Positions 1 through 8,291 of a DNA stretch of 64,000 bases are shown piece after piece. This DNA is from Halorussus salinus (GTDB taxonomy: Archaea > Halobacteriota > Halobacteria > Halobacteriales > Haladaptataceae): contig NZ_ML974128.1 in assembly GCF_004765815.2 (NCBI RefSeq), forward strand, positions 124,001 to 188,000, written 5' to 3'. The first letter of the stretch is position 1. Each line of letters opens with the position of its first letter. The notes under the pieces were generated by a model, which saw nothing but the letters and a program-made list of their open reading frames with translations, did no database searches and had not been told where the DNA came from. A program made the position numbers and the translations under genes.

Positions 1-98
1 TCCTGAACGCCCTCGCGCGACTCTCCGGTACGATTACCGAGGCCCTCCTCGATATCGGGCCGTCGGACGCGACCGAGGAGTTCGCCGACGGGGACTGA
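1..98 (+). CDS. C-terminal fragment of an unidentified protein
   Basis: An open frame enters from the left edge and ends at the TGA at 96-98. The last 31 residues are visible (starting LNALARLSGTITEALLDIG and ending FADGD), with an amphipathic helix-like stretch followed by an acidic tail typical of haloarchaeal proteins. No domain can be assigned from so short a piece. It converges on the lipoprotein gene that ends at 182, and its stop codon lies inside the first unit of the hairpin repeat that separates the two genes. Confidence 0.7.
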   Translation, partial: LNALARLSGTITEALLDIGPSDATEEFADGD

Positions 99-176
99 GC
101 CGAGAAACCATTTCTCGGGAGAACTGAGCCGAGAAACCGTTTCTCGGGAGAACTGAGCCGAGAAATCTTTTCGCGG
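94..176. repeat. 29-bp tandem hairpin repeat between convergent genes (likely bidirectional terminator)
   Basis: Units start at 94, 123 and 152 with a period of 29 bp; the third is degenerate. The first two units each contain an 8-bp perfect stem, CCGAGAAA with TTTCTCGG, around a 3-nt loop. The block begins at the stop codon of the upstream gene and ends just before the stop of the convergent gene, so a terminator role in both directions is a reasonable inference. Confidence 0.7.
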
Positions 177-181
177 AAAAA

Positions 182-1012
182 TCAGAGTTCCGAAACGTCG
201 ATACTGCCGTTCTCGGTGACGAACCGGAGTTCCGGGCCGCCGTCGCCGAGCGTCCCCTGAACCACGTTCTCGGTCCGTAGGTCGGCCTCGAACGACGGAA
301 GCCGGAAGTCCACGTCGCCGTTGTCGGTCTTCGCGACGAGCGCCGCGTCCAAGTCGCGCGCGACCTTCGCGGTCACGCTCCCGTTCTCGCTCCGGACGGT
401 GGTGTCGTCCCGAATCGCCGGAATCTCGACCTCGACGCTCCCGTTCTCGGTGCGCACGTCGTCGATACCTTCGACGCCGTGGATGGTCACGCTCCCGTTC
501 TCGCTCTCTGCGGCGACGAAGCCGTCGATGTCGTGGGCCTCGACCCGGCCGTTCTCGGTGACGAGCGTCGCGTCGGTCTCGACGCCCCGAACGTCCACGG
601 TGCCGTTCTCGGTCCGGAGTCGTCCGATATCTACGCCGGAGGGGAGTTGGACGTGTACCTTCACCGATGGCTCGCCGCCGAGCCACGACCCGTCGCCGGT
701 CTCGCGCGTCTGTACGGTGAGCTGACCGTTCTCGACGCCCATCTCGACGCTCACGTCGTCCAAGTCCACGAACACCGACCCCGACTGCTTGACCGTCTCG
801 ACGCGAATCTGGTCGTCGTTGGTCGGCCGGACGCGAATCTCGCCGTTCGTCCCGTCCACCGAGAGCGAATCGACCGACGCGGCGTCGAACTTGCGAGTGT
901 TCTTCGTCCGTTTCCCGACGAACGGCGTCGCGCCGCTACAGCCCGAGAGAGCCGCGAGCGCGCCCGTCGCCCCGAGTCCGAGGAGCCGACGGCGCTGAGT
1001 GTCTACCTTCAT
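182..1012 (-). CDS. DUF4097-like repeat lipoprotein
   Basis: A 276-residue predicted surface lipoprotein. The N-terminus has an RRR stretch, a hydrophobic core and a lipobox-like LSGC, suggesting Tat-dependent export and lipid attachment at that cysteine. The remainder is about ten copies of a short motif of the form (T/S)ENG-x-(V/I), spaced about 20 residues apart, typical of DUF4097/adhesin-like beta-helical folds. The ATG at 1012 is preferred over the GTG directly upstream because a TATA-like box lies about 30 bp upstream, consistent with leaderless expression. The ligand or function is unknown. The gene is monocistronic by context, convergent with the fragment at the left edge. Confidence 0.8.
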   Translation of the reverse strand: MKVDTQRRRLLGLGATGALAALSGCSGATPFVGKRTKNTRKFDAASVDSLSVDGTNGEIRVRPTNDDQIRVETVKQSGSVFVDLDDVSVEMGVENGQLTVQTRETGDGSWLGGEPSVKVHVQLPSGVDIGRLRTENGTVDVRGVETDATLVTENGRVEAHDIDGFVAAESENGSVTIHGVEGIDDVRTENGSVEVEIPAIRDDTTVRSENGSVTAKVARDLDAALVAKTDNGDVDFRLPSFEADLRTENVVQGTLGDGGPELRFVTENGSIDVSEL

Positions 1013-1036
1013 CACGTTTCGAGATACTGTTCAGGC

Positions 1037-1050
1037 CACCATAAAGAAGG
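1037..1050 (-). promoter_or_regulatory. TATA-type promoter of the DUF4097-like lipoprotein gene
   Basis: Read on the minus strand the sequence contains CTTCTTTATGG, with the TATA core at 1041-1046, about 29 bp before the ATG at 1012. This is the usual spacing for a leaderless haloarchaeal transcript. Confidence 0.5.
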
Positions 1051-1386
1051 GAACACACTCGCAGGACCAGCGTCTGACCCCAACGTTTATCACGGGTGTC
1101 GAAATTACAGTCACGACCGCGACGCACCCCCGACGTTCCACGAGCGAGAGCCATCCTCGACCGTCCGCCGGAAAAGCACGTCCGACACGTTCTACCGACC
1201 AGCGCAATCGACCGCGAGCGAGGAGCGACGCGGCGCGAAGCGCCGCGCGACGCGACGAGCGAGCGGACCGAAGACCCCTCGAAGAAGCGCCGCAGGCGCT
1301 TCTGAGGGGGTGACGACGTGTTTTTCATGAAAGTTTTACCAGCGAGAAGATTCGCCGGAGGCGAATCTACGAGCGCAGTAAAAGTT
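1051..1386. other. Intergenic region with palindromic elements; no gene seen
   Basis: The reading frames here are low-complexity Arg/Ser-rich translations of GC-skewed sequence and lack promoters. Instead there are three hairpins: 1230-1246 (GCGGCGC, GAA, GCGCCGC), 1275-1310 (a stem of CCCCTC with GAGGGG enclosing GAAGCGCC, GCA, GGCGCTTC), and the long inverted repeat described separately at 1327-1390. They lie downstream of cdc48 and probably act at its 3' end. Confidence 0.6.
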
Positions 1387-1390
1387 TCAT
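1327..1390 (-). terminator. Long imperfect inverted repeat at the cdc48 3' end
   Basis: Outer arms ATGAAAGTTTTAC (1327-1339) and GTAAAAGTTTCAT (1378-1390) pair with one mismatch. Inside is a perfect 9-bp stem AGATTCGCC/GGCGAATCT (1348-1368) around GGA. The cdc48 stop codon (1387-1389) lies within the right arm, so the end of the cdc48 transcript would fold into this two-storey hairpin. A transcript-end or stability role is inferred. Confidence 0.55.
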
Positions 1391-3612
1391 TGGAAGCCGA
1401 TCCGCCCGCCGCGCCGACCTTGCGTCGGACTGGACGACCCGCCCTTGAACTCGTCTTTCATCTGCTCGTAGTAGTCCAGCAGGTCCTCGGTGATGGTCGG
1501 GCGGACGTTCTCCATCGCCTTCCGGAAGTGGCTCATCTCGACCTCGGTGGCGTCGTCGTCCTCGCGGAGCGCCTCGATGGCGGCCTCGCGGGCGATGGAT
1601 TCGAGGTCGCTCCCCACGTACCCGTCGGTGATTTCGGCGATTTCCCGGAGGCTCACGTCGGCCGACAGCGGCGTGTCGCCCGTGTGTATCTTCAGAATCT
1701 GCTCGCGGCCCTCCTCGTCGGGTTGGCCGATCATGACGAGGCGGTCGAACCGGCCCGAGCGGATGAGCGCCGGGTCGATCATGTCCGGGCGGTTGGTCGC
1801 GCCGATGACCATCACGTCGCCCTTCTCCTCCAGTCCGTCGAGTTCCGTCAGCAGTTGGTTGACCACGCGCTCGGAGACGTTACTGCCCATCTCCTGACTG
1901 CGCGAGGGCGCGAGGCTGTCCAACTCGTCGAAGAAGATGACCGTCGGGGAGACCTGCCGGGCCTTCCGGAACGTCTGGCGGATGGCCTTCTCGGACTCGC
2001 CGACCCACTTCGACAGCAGTTGCGGGCCGCGGACCGAGATGAAGTTCGCGTTGGTCTCGTTGGCGACCGCCTTCGCCATCAGGGTCTTGCCCGTGCCGGG
2101 CGGGCCGTAGAGCAGGACGCCGCTGGGCGGGTTGATGCCCATGCGCTGGAACTTCTCGGGCGACGAGAGGGGCCACTCGACGCTCTCTTTGACCTCCTGT
2201 TGGGCCTGTTCGAGACCGCCCACGTCGTCCCACGAAATCTTGGGCAGTTCCACGAGGACTTCCCGCATCGCGGAGGGTTCGACCTCGTTGAGCGCGCCGT
2301 TGAAGTCCTGCCGTTTGACTATCATCCGGTCGATGAGGCTCGGCGGGATGTCCTCCTCGTCCAAGTCGATTTCCGGGAGGTACCGGCGCAGGGCCTTCAT
2401 CGCGGCTTCTTTCGTCAGACTCTCGATGTCCGCGCCGACGAAGCCGTGGGTGTCGTTGGCGAGGTTCCCGAGGTTCACGTCGTCGCTGAGGGGCATCCCG
2501 CGGGTGTGAATCTGGAGAATCTCCTCGCGGCCCGTCTCGTCGGGCACGCCGATTTCGATTTCGCGGTCGAAGCGGCCGGGACGCCGCAAGGCGGGGTCAA
2601 CCGAGTCCACGCGGTTCGTCGCGGCGATGACGATGACCTGCCCGCGCGATTCGAGACCGTCCATCATGGTCAGCAACTGGGCGACCACGCGGCGCTCGAC
2701 CTCGCCGGTCACGTCCTCGCGCTTCGGCGCGATGGAGTCCAACTCGTCGATGAAGATGATAGAGGGAGACTCCTCGGTGGCGTCCTCGAATATCTCCCGG
2801 AGCTGTTGTTCGGACTCGCCGTAGTACTTCGAGATGATTTCGGGACCCGCGATGGAGAAGAAACTCGCGGAGGTCTCGTTAGCGACCGCTTTGGCGAGTA
2901 GCGTCTTCCCCGTACCGGGCGGGCCGTGAAGCAGGACGCCCTGCGGCGGCTCGATGCCCAACTTCTTGAAGATTTGCGGGTGCTTCATCGGGAGTTCGAC
3001 CATCTCCCGGACGCGCTGAATCTCGTTTTCGAGACCGCCGATGTCCTCGTAGGTGATGCCGCCGCCGGTCTTCTCGAAGCCCGAAATCGGCTCCTCGCGC
3101 AACTCGACTTCGGTGTCTTCCGTGATGAGACAGACGCCGTCGGGGTCTGTCTCGACCGCGATGAGCGGAATCGCCTGTCCGGGCGACCGCATGAACGGGT
3201 GGTTGGTCGAGGACATCACGGGGACGATGTCGCGCTCGACCACCGGGCGCTTGAGAATCTGGCGCTTGACCATCCCGGCCGCGTCGGAACCGAACTGGAC
3301 GCTGGCCTCCTCGGGCGGCGCGAGGACCAGTTTGTCGGCCTTCTCGGCCTCGGCCTTCCGAATCTCGACGCGCTCGCCGATGCCCACGTCGGCGTTCTGC
3401 CGGGTGAAGCCGTCGATGCGGACGGTGTCGGTGTTCCAGTCTTGGCGGTCCGCGCGCCAGACCTTCGCGGCGGTGGTGTCACCGCCTTCGATTTCGATGA
3501 TGTCGCCCGGACTGAGCTTCAGATGCAACAGCGTGTCCGGGTCGAGACGGGCGATACCGCGACCCGAGTCGTTCGGGTACGCCTTTGCCACCTCTAATTG
3601 GACTTCATTCAT
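1387..3612 (-). CDS. cdc48: Cdc48/VAT-type AAA ATPase (CDC48 subfamily)
   Basis: A 741-residue type II AAA+ unfoldase, the archaeal counterpart of p97/VAT, expected to form a cytosolic hexamer that unfolds substrates for the proteasome. The N-terminal substrate/cofactor domain (about 1-180) has the double-psi barrel and a second subdomain. D1 has a Walker A GPPGTGKT at 230-237 and Walker B IIFIDE at 285-290. D2 has GPPGTGKT at 503-510 and Walker B VIFFDE at 558-563. Both domains carry the arginine-finger-containing RRPGRFDR or IRSGRFDR segments. Length and domain order match the family. The start at 3612 ([15 protein letters not shown]) matches the usual N-terminus of haloarchaeal paralogues. 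The C-terminus ends in a Gly/Arg-rich tail. Confidence 0.97.
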   Translation of the reverse strand: MNEVQLEVAKAYPNDSGRGIARLDPDTLLHLKLSPGDIIEIEGGDTTAAKVWRADRQDWNTDTVRIDGFTRQNADVGIGERVEIRKAEAEKADKLVLAPPEEASVQFGSDAAGMVKRQILKRPVVERDIVPVMSSTNHPFMRSPGQAIPLIAVETDPDGVCLITEDTEVELREEPISGFEKTGGGITYEDIGGLENEIQRVREMVELPMKHPQIFKKLGIEPPQGVLLHGPPGTGKTLLAKAVANETSASFFSIAGPEIISKYYGESEQQLREIFEDATEESPSIIFIDELDSIAPKREDVTGEVERRVVAQLLTMMDGLESRGQVIVIAATNRVDSVDPALRRPGRFDREIEIGVPDETGREEILQIHTRGMPLSDDVNLGNLANDTHGFVGADIESLTKEAAMKALRRYLPEIDLDEEDIPPSLIDRMIVKRQDFNGALNEVEPSAMREVLVELPKISWDDVGGLEQAQQEVKESVEWPLSSPEKFQRMGINPPSGVLLYGPPGTGKTLMAKAVANETNANFISVRGPQLLSKWVGESEKAIRQTFRKARQVSPTVIFFDELDSLAPSRSQEMGSNVSERVVNQLLTELDGLEEKGDVMVIGATNRPDMIDPALIRSGRFDRLVMIGQPDEEGREQILKIHTGDTPLSADVSLREIAEITDGYVGSDLESIAREAAIEALREDDDATEVEMSHFRKAMENVRPTITEDLLDYYEQMKDEFKGGSSSPTQGRRGGRIGFQ

Positions 3613-3940
3613 GATTCAGTAATACGGGGATTGTTTGTCGATGCGCGCCCGCGAAGGATAAGTCCTTTGCTACCGGGGGATTCGTCCACTGACACGGCCG
3701 ACGCGGTCGTCGCAACGGGGCGCATGCTATGGCTTTGCATACGAGTTCGCGCTACAAAGCCGTTTGGCCTTCCCGTGTACTTTGTGGCGGACCGCGGAAC
3801 ACTCGGGGCGGGCCGCGGGGAGAGCGACGACCGACCGGACCGGCGGACTCCTCGGCGACTGACCCGTCCGTCGAACCTTAAATCGCTATTGTAGCTTCCG
3901 CAACGGGTTTTGAACAAGCCCGTGTATCCTCGAGCGGAAG
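3613..3940. other. Divergent promoter region between cdc48 and a surface-protein gene
   Basis: This 328-bp stretch separates divergently transcribed genes. It holds an AT-rich patch near the cdc48 start and a TATA-like CTTAAAT near 3878 on the plus side, about 60 bp before the ATG at 3941. No convincing reading frame or RNA gene is visible. Confidence 0.5.
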
Positions 3941-4894
3941 ATGAAAGTGAGATACCGCGCCCTGATACTCGCGGCCCTCCTGTTGGTATCGACTACTGCG
4001 CCGGTCCTCGGCGCGTCGCCGGACGCGGAGTTCGGCGAGAGCGTCGTCACGACCGAGGCCGGTGAGACGGCCGAAATCGCCGTCACCCTCTCGGACACCG
4101 AGACGGCGACCGTCCGAATCGGCTCCGAGGCCGTCAACTACATCGCGACCGTCACACTTCGGGACGGAAACGGCGACGGGAACGTCGTCCTCCAGTACGA
4201 CACCGCGAAGGCAGGTAGCGGCGGCGCGTTCGCCGTCGCCGCCGACGCCGACTCCGTGTCGGTGACAGACGAGACCGACCTCGGCGAACAGAGCGGTCTC
4301 GACGCCGGGACCTACGACCTCGCCGTCGCGCCCGGAAACGCCAGCCTCGAGGAGAAGACCGACGTTGCGACGCTCTCGCTCGCGGAGTCGGGGTCGTCCG
4401 ACGCGAACACCGAAACGGAGACGACCGCTTCGAGCCAGTACGCCGGGCACGTCGCCGACATCGACGGGGGTGTCGTCGTCGCACCGGCCGTCAACCAGAC
4501 GATTGCGGGCCAACTCGACATCGAACCCGGTACAGAGATACAAGTGACCGTGAAAGGGACCGAAGGCGTGCAGTTCCTCAAGTCCCGGCAGACGACCGTC
4601 GCCGACGGCGGTCGCTTCCGAGCGTCGTTCGACTTCTCGGACCTGCCGAGCGAGGGCGAGAACGCGACCGAGTTCCAGATCGCGGTCCGAGCGAACGACG
4701 AGGTACAGCGCGAGGCGACCGGCGTAGTTCGGTCGCCGCCGACCGCCGAGACGACGAAGCAGGCCGTCAGCGACGAGACGACAACGGCGACGGCGACGAC
4801 CACCCAAGACGGGAGCATCCCCGGATTCTCGCTCGTCACGGGCCTCCTCGCGCTGGTCGGAGCGGCGCTCGTCGCGCTCCGACGCGCCGAGTAG
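3941..4894 (+). CDS. PGF-CTERM surface protein
   Basis: A 317-residue secreted cell-surface protein. Residues 1-25 form a Sec signal peptide ending near LGASPDA. The central part is acidic and beta-rich, with several N-glycosylation sequons, resembling BGTF/surface-glycoprotein-type domains. A Thr-rich linker (about 275-290) precedes the C-terminal sorting signal: IPGFSLVTGLLALVGAALVA followed by Arg residues. This is the tripartite PGF-CTERM signal that archaeosortase ArtA recognises, so the mature protein should be cleaved and lipid-anchored in the S-layer. The specific role is unknown. The upstream promoter region is shared with the divergent cdc48. Confidence 0.85.
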   Translation: MKVRYRALILAALLLVSTTAPVLGASPDAEFGESVVTTEAGETAEIAVTLSDTETATVRIGSEAVNYIATVTLRDGNGDGNVVLQYDTAKAGSGGAFAVAADADSVSVTDETDLGEQSGLDAGTYDLAVAPGNASLEEKTDVATLSLAESGSSDANTETETTASSQYAGHVADIDGGVVVAPAVNQTIAGQLDIEPGTEIQVTVKGTEGVQFLKSRQTTVADGGRFRASFDFSDLPSEGENATEFQIAVRANDEVQREATGVVRSPPTAETTKQAVSDETTTATATTTQDGSIPGFSLVTGLLALVGAALVALRRAE

Positions 4895-4955
4895 TCTCCG
4901 TCTCCCGACGCCGACAACCGGGGGCTTTTTCGCCGCGAGCGACCCACGCTACTCC

Positions 4956-6365
4956 ATGCAGACGCTCGCATTCGACGGTCGAATGGGCGCGAGTGGCGAC
5001 ATGCTCCTCGCGGCCCTCCTCGCGGCGGGAGCGGACCGCGACGCGCTCGCGCCGGTCGAGGAGGCCCTGCCGATACGCTACGAGGTCGGCGCGACCGACA
5101 AGAACGGCATCTCCTCGACCACGGTCTCGGTTCTGCTGGACGACGAGACGACCCACGGCGACGGAGACGACGGCGACCACACACACCACCACTCGCACGC
5201 CGACGAAAATCACTCGCACGACCATTCACACGACGACCATTCTCACGACGACTACGACCACCCGCACGACGACCGCGATTCGCACCAGCACGACCACACC
5301 CACGCCGAAGGCTCCGGCCCGCTCCGGACCTACCCCGAAGTGGTCGAGATAGTCGAGGAGATGCCCCTCCCCGAGGGCGTCGCGGAGGACGCCCTCGCCA
5401 TCTTCGAACTCCTCGGCGAGGCGGAGGCCAGCGTCCACGGCACCGACCTCGACGCGACGCACTTCCACGAGGTCGGCGCGGACGACGCCATCGCCGACGT
5501 GGTCGGGGCGGCGCTCCTCGTGGACGACCTGTCTCCCGAGCGGGTCGTGACGACGCCGCTCTCGACGGGCGGCGGCGAGGTCGAGATGAGCCACGGCGTC
5601 TACCCGGTGCCGACGCCCGCCGTGGTCGAAATCGCCGAGCGCGCCGACTGGTCGCTCCGGGGCGGACCCGTGGAGGCGGAACTGCTGACGCCGACCGGCG
5701 CGGCGATTCTGGCCCACTTCGCCGAGGGCGTCGCGTCGCTCCCGTCCTTGCGAGTCGAGGAGTCCGGGTACGGCGCGGGCGGGTACGACTTCCCCGACCA
5801 TCCGAACGTCCTCCGGGCGATGCTGGGCGATAGCGCGGCGCGAAGCGCCGCGGAAGGTGCGAGCGGTGAAACCGCGAGCGGGGCGGAGAACGGCGGGTCG
5901 TTGGTCTACGACGACATCGCGGTCCTCGAAACGAATCTGGACGACGCGCCACCCGAGATTCTGGGCGGCCTACAGGAGTCGCTCGCCGAAGTCGGCGCGC
6001 GCGACGTGTCCGTCGTCCCGCTGACGATGAAGAAGTCCCGGCCGGGCCACCTCGTGAAGGTCATCTGCAAGCCCGAGGACGCCGAATCGGTCGCGCGCCG
6101 ACTCGCCGAGGAGACCGGCACGCTCGGGATTCGCCAGACCGGTGCAACCCACCGCTGGATAGCCGACCGGGAGTTCGAGGAGGTCACGGTCGAAGTCGGC
6201 GGCGACAGCTACGAGGTCGCGGTCAAACTCGCCAGCGACGACGACGACGGCGAGGTCTACGACGTGAGCGCGGAGTACGACGACTGCGCGGCGGTGGCGA
6301 CGGAAGCGGGCGTCGCCGTGCGCGAGGTGATGGACCGCGCGGAACGCGCGGCGCGAGACCGGTAG
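4956..6365 (+). CDS. larC: Nickel-pincer cofactor biosynthesis protein LarC
   Basis: A 469-residue DUF111/LarC family protein. LarC is the CTP-dependent cyclometallase that inserts nickel into the pincer nucleotide used by lactate racemase and related LarA enzymes. The N-terminal signature GASGDM is at 11-16. A His/Asp-rich insertion at about 67-117 contains 18 histidines in 50 residues and probably stores or binds nickel. The C-terminal half (from about 320) is the LarC2 region. Here LarC is one continuous frame, unlike Lactobacillus, where a programmed frameshift joins two frames. A low-complexity Ala/Ser/Gly linker near residues 292-312 is encoded by a palindromic GC element. No larA, larB or larE is visible nearby. 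Confidence 0.93.
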   Translation: MQTLAFDGRMGASGDMLLAALLAAGADRDALAPVEEALPIRYEVGATDKNGISSTTVSVLLDDETTHGDGDDGDHTHHHSHADENHSHDHSHDDHSHDDYDHPHDDRDSHQHDHTHAEGSGPLRTYPEVVEIVEEMPLPEGVAEDALAIFELLGEAEASVHGTDLDATHFHEVGADDAIADVVGAALLVDDLSPERVVTTPLSTGGGEVEMSHGVYPVPTPAVVEIAERADWSLRGGPVEAELLTPTGAAILAHFAEGVASLPSLRVEESGYGAGGYDFPDHPNVLRAMLGDSAARSAAEGASGETASGAENGGSLVYDDIAVLETNLDDAPPEILGGLQESLAEVGARDVSVVPLTMKKSRPGHLVKVICKPEDAESVARRLAEETGTLGIRQTGATHRWIADREFEEVTVEVGGDSYEVAVKLASDDDDGEVYDVSAEYDDCAAVATEAGVAVREVMDRAERAARDR

Positions 6366-6437
6366 CTGGCCGGTCGAGACTGCTAGCGAATTTCTTCGGA
6401 TAGAGAAATACGCGTCAAAGACAGCTAGAAGTTTCTT

Positions 6438-7211
6438 TCAGCCGTCGTCGCCGTCCCGATGCTCGTCCATCGCCTCGTCGAGCGTCAGGTCGCCCGCCGC
6501 GACCCGCCTCGCTAGCTCCTCGTCTATCTCGCGGTTGTCGTCCGCTCGCTCGCGGGATTTGTTCTGGATGACCTGTAACTCCCCGGCGGTCGGCTCTATC
6601 TCCCGGCCCTCGACGCGCTCGCCCTCCAGTCGGGCGATGTTCACCGCGGCCAGCACGTCGCCCATCCCCCGCGCGCCGGTACCGAGGTAGGGCGTCGTCC
6701 CGGTCTCGTCCACCAGTTCGACCGTCACCTCCTCCAACTCGCGGACGAGTTGCGCGCCCTGCAAGCGCGCGCCGTCGCCGATGCGGACCACGGGGTCCAC
6801 GGCGTCGGCCACCTCGCGGCGCACCGTCTCGGCCACGTCGGCCAGCGGGACGTGGAACGCCGCGACCACCACGTCGCCCGAGAGGACCGCGATGCCGGGT
6901 CGCGTGCCGGGGTCGATACCGACGATAGTCCGGCCCTCGCCCCCGCGCAGGCGAGCCAGCGCCTCGTCCACCGCGCGCCGGGGGTTCTCGGGGTCCGCGA
7001 CGACGGTTTCGACGTTCGGGGCGTCGGTCCCGTCGCGCTCGTCGGCGTCGGCCTCGAACCGCTCGTCGTCCTCGGCGCGAATCAGCACCGTCGCCCGGTC
7101 CGGGAGCGGGTCGCCCGGTTCGACCGTGGTGAAGGTCACTCCTCGGTCGCGCAACTCGTTGACCACGCCGTGGTACAGCTCGAAGTTCTCGGTGGCGACG
7201 ACGACTGTCAC
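6438..7211 (-). CDS. RuvX/RuvC-like RNase H-fold protein
   Basis: A 257-residue protein with a GTG start. After a variable N-terminal region (about 1-90) comes a probable RNase H-like fold: GIDPG with Asp100, then VELVDETGTT with Glu169, and GMGDVLAAVNIA with Asp185. This Asp/Glu/Asp arrangement resembles the YqgF/RuvX and RuvC nucleases, including the VELVDE element, so a structure-specific nuclease activity is possible. Substrate and pathway are unknown. The gene is convergent with larC. Assignment to the fold is fairly secure from the three motifs; catalytic activity is inference. Confidence 0.7.
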   Translation of the reverse strand: MTVVVATENFELYHGVVNELRDRGVTFTTVEPGDPLPDRATVLIRAEDDERFEADADERDGTDAPNVETVVADPENPRRAVDEALARLRGGEGRTIVGIDPGTRPGIAVLSGDVVVAAFHVPLADVAETVRREVADAVDPVVRIGDGARLQGAQLVRELEEVTVELVDETGTTPYLGTGARGMGDVLAAVNIARLEGERVEGREIEPTAGELQVIQNKSRERADDNREIDEELARRVAAGDLTLDEAMDEHRDGDDG

Positions 7212-7310
7212 TGGTCGGGGTATAACGCGGCCGAGGTGAAAAAGTTCGCTCTACTCGGTCCCGAAAGCCGCGCTCGCCGACGCTCGGCGAATCGCCGTTG
7301 GCGACTCGAC

Positions 7311-7457
7311 TCAGGCCGTTTCGGGGTGCGGACCGTCGGCGAGCGTGCCACAGCACCGCATCCGCCAGACGCCGTCGCCGTCCACGAGCTTTCCAGTGAA
7401 CTCCGCGTGGTTCTCCTCGACGCACTGGGGACACTCCAAGACGGTCGCTACAATCAT
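7311..7457 (-). CDS. Small Cys-containing protein (possible zinc-binding)
   Basis: A 48-residue product starting MIVATVLECPQCVEENHAEF. It has a CPQC pair and a later RCC, spaced as in a small zinc ribbon, but the second knuckle is not canonical. An upstream extension of the frame is possible, but it would translate an AT-rich stretch (7458-7530) that looks like promoter DNA, so the internal ATG is preferred. Short proteins of this kind are common and mostly uncharacterised in haloarchaea. No function is assigned. Confidence 0.6.
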   Translation of the reverse strand: MIVATVLECPQCVEENHAEFTGKLVDGDGVWRMRCCGTLADGPHPETA

Positions 7458-7616
7458 GCTAGATGTGATATCATCGCTCCAGAGCATAAGCGATACGATA
7501 ATAGTTTCCAAATTTACAAATCTTGGCAGTACCCCGCCGGGTGTCTCGACAGTTACCGGACGGGTAATCATCTCCTCGACTGGACCGACCGATTCGCCCC
7601 GACCCGCCCACTTGAG

Positions 7617-7994
7617 CTACTTCGACCGGTCCCGCAATCGCGCGGCCTCTATCGCGTGGGCCACCTCCACGAGGTCGCTGGCGGTCTCCAGCAGTTCGGT
7701 CATCATGCCCGCGAGGTTGACCTCGGTCTCCTCGTCGGCGTGGTCTTGGTCGTCGTCGCTCTCCTCGGCCTCGTCAGCGTCCTCGCCCTCCTCGGCTTCG
7801 GCCATGCGCTCCAACTGGTCCGCGAGGTCGAAGCCCTGCGCGTGGAGGGCGTCGGTCTTACTTCTAATCGACTCCGCGAGAATTTCCGGCGAGACGTGCG
7901 CGTCGTCTCCGGATTCGAGAGTATCGTCTCCAGATTCGACAGTCTCGTTTTCGGATTCGACACTACTATCTTGGTGCGAATTTTTATCTGACAT
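7617..7994 (-). CDS. Acidic helical protein of unknown function
   Basis: A 125-residue, very acidic protein. Residues 1-30 are Ser/Glu/Asp-rich and probably disordered. A helical segment (SPEILAESIRSKTDALHAQG) follows, then a Glu/Asp tract, then a C-terminal helix (VNLAGMMTELLETASDLVEV) that could form a coiled coil. The ATG at 7994 is chosen over an upstream one because the extra residues overlap a hairpin-forming sequence and lack the family-like acidic character. A TATA-like TTTTAAG about 100 bp upstream implies a 5' leader. Function unknown. Confidence 0.65.
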   Translation of the reverse strand: MSDKNSHQDSSVESENETVESGDDTLESGDDAHVSPEILAESIRSKTDALHAQGFDLADQLERMAEAEEGEDADEAEESDDDQDHADEETEVNLAGMMTELLETASDLVEVAHAIEAARLRDRSK

Positions 7995-8291
7995 TGTCGT
8001 GGTCTGCCCACGACACCCGGCAGGGTGCTGGTACACCCTGTCACCTTTTGCAGTGACGAGCCGAGTGTCGTGTTTTGTCGTTGCATTCGACGTGCCTTAA
8101 AATTAGGGAATCTAGACGAAAGCGTAGCTCTCGTCGGGGCGGAGTCAGCGACTAGTCGAACGACTCGAACTCGACTTCTAGACCACCGAACCCTTTCGAG
8201 CGTGAACTCTCACAGTCGCCGACCGCGGTCAGGAACGGACGCGCTGATACGAATCCGGACCCTTTTGACAGGGTAGGCCCAACCCTCGCTC
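7995..8291. other. Divergent intergenic region upstream of radB
   Basis: The stretch contains an inverted repeat around 8010-8041 (CAGGGTG with CACCCTG), a minus-strand TATA-like box near 8095-8103, and a weak plus-strand promoter-like CCTTTTGACAG just before radB. No gene is seen. Confidence 0.4.

Noticed and set aside
94-176. Possible CRISPR array
   Set aside because: Tandem 29-bp hairpin units without unique spacers.
936-1328. Minus-strand frame in the region downstream of cdc48
   Set aside because: Overlaps the lipoprotein start, is Arg/Ser-rich and has no promoter; the region is better explained by palindromes.
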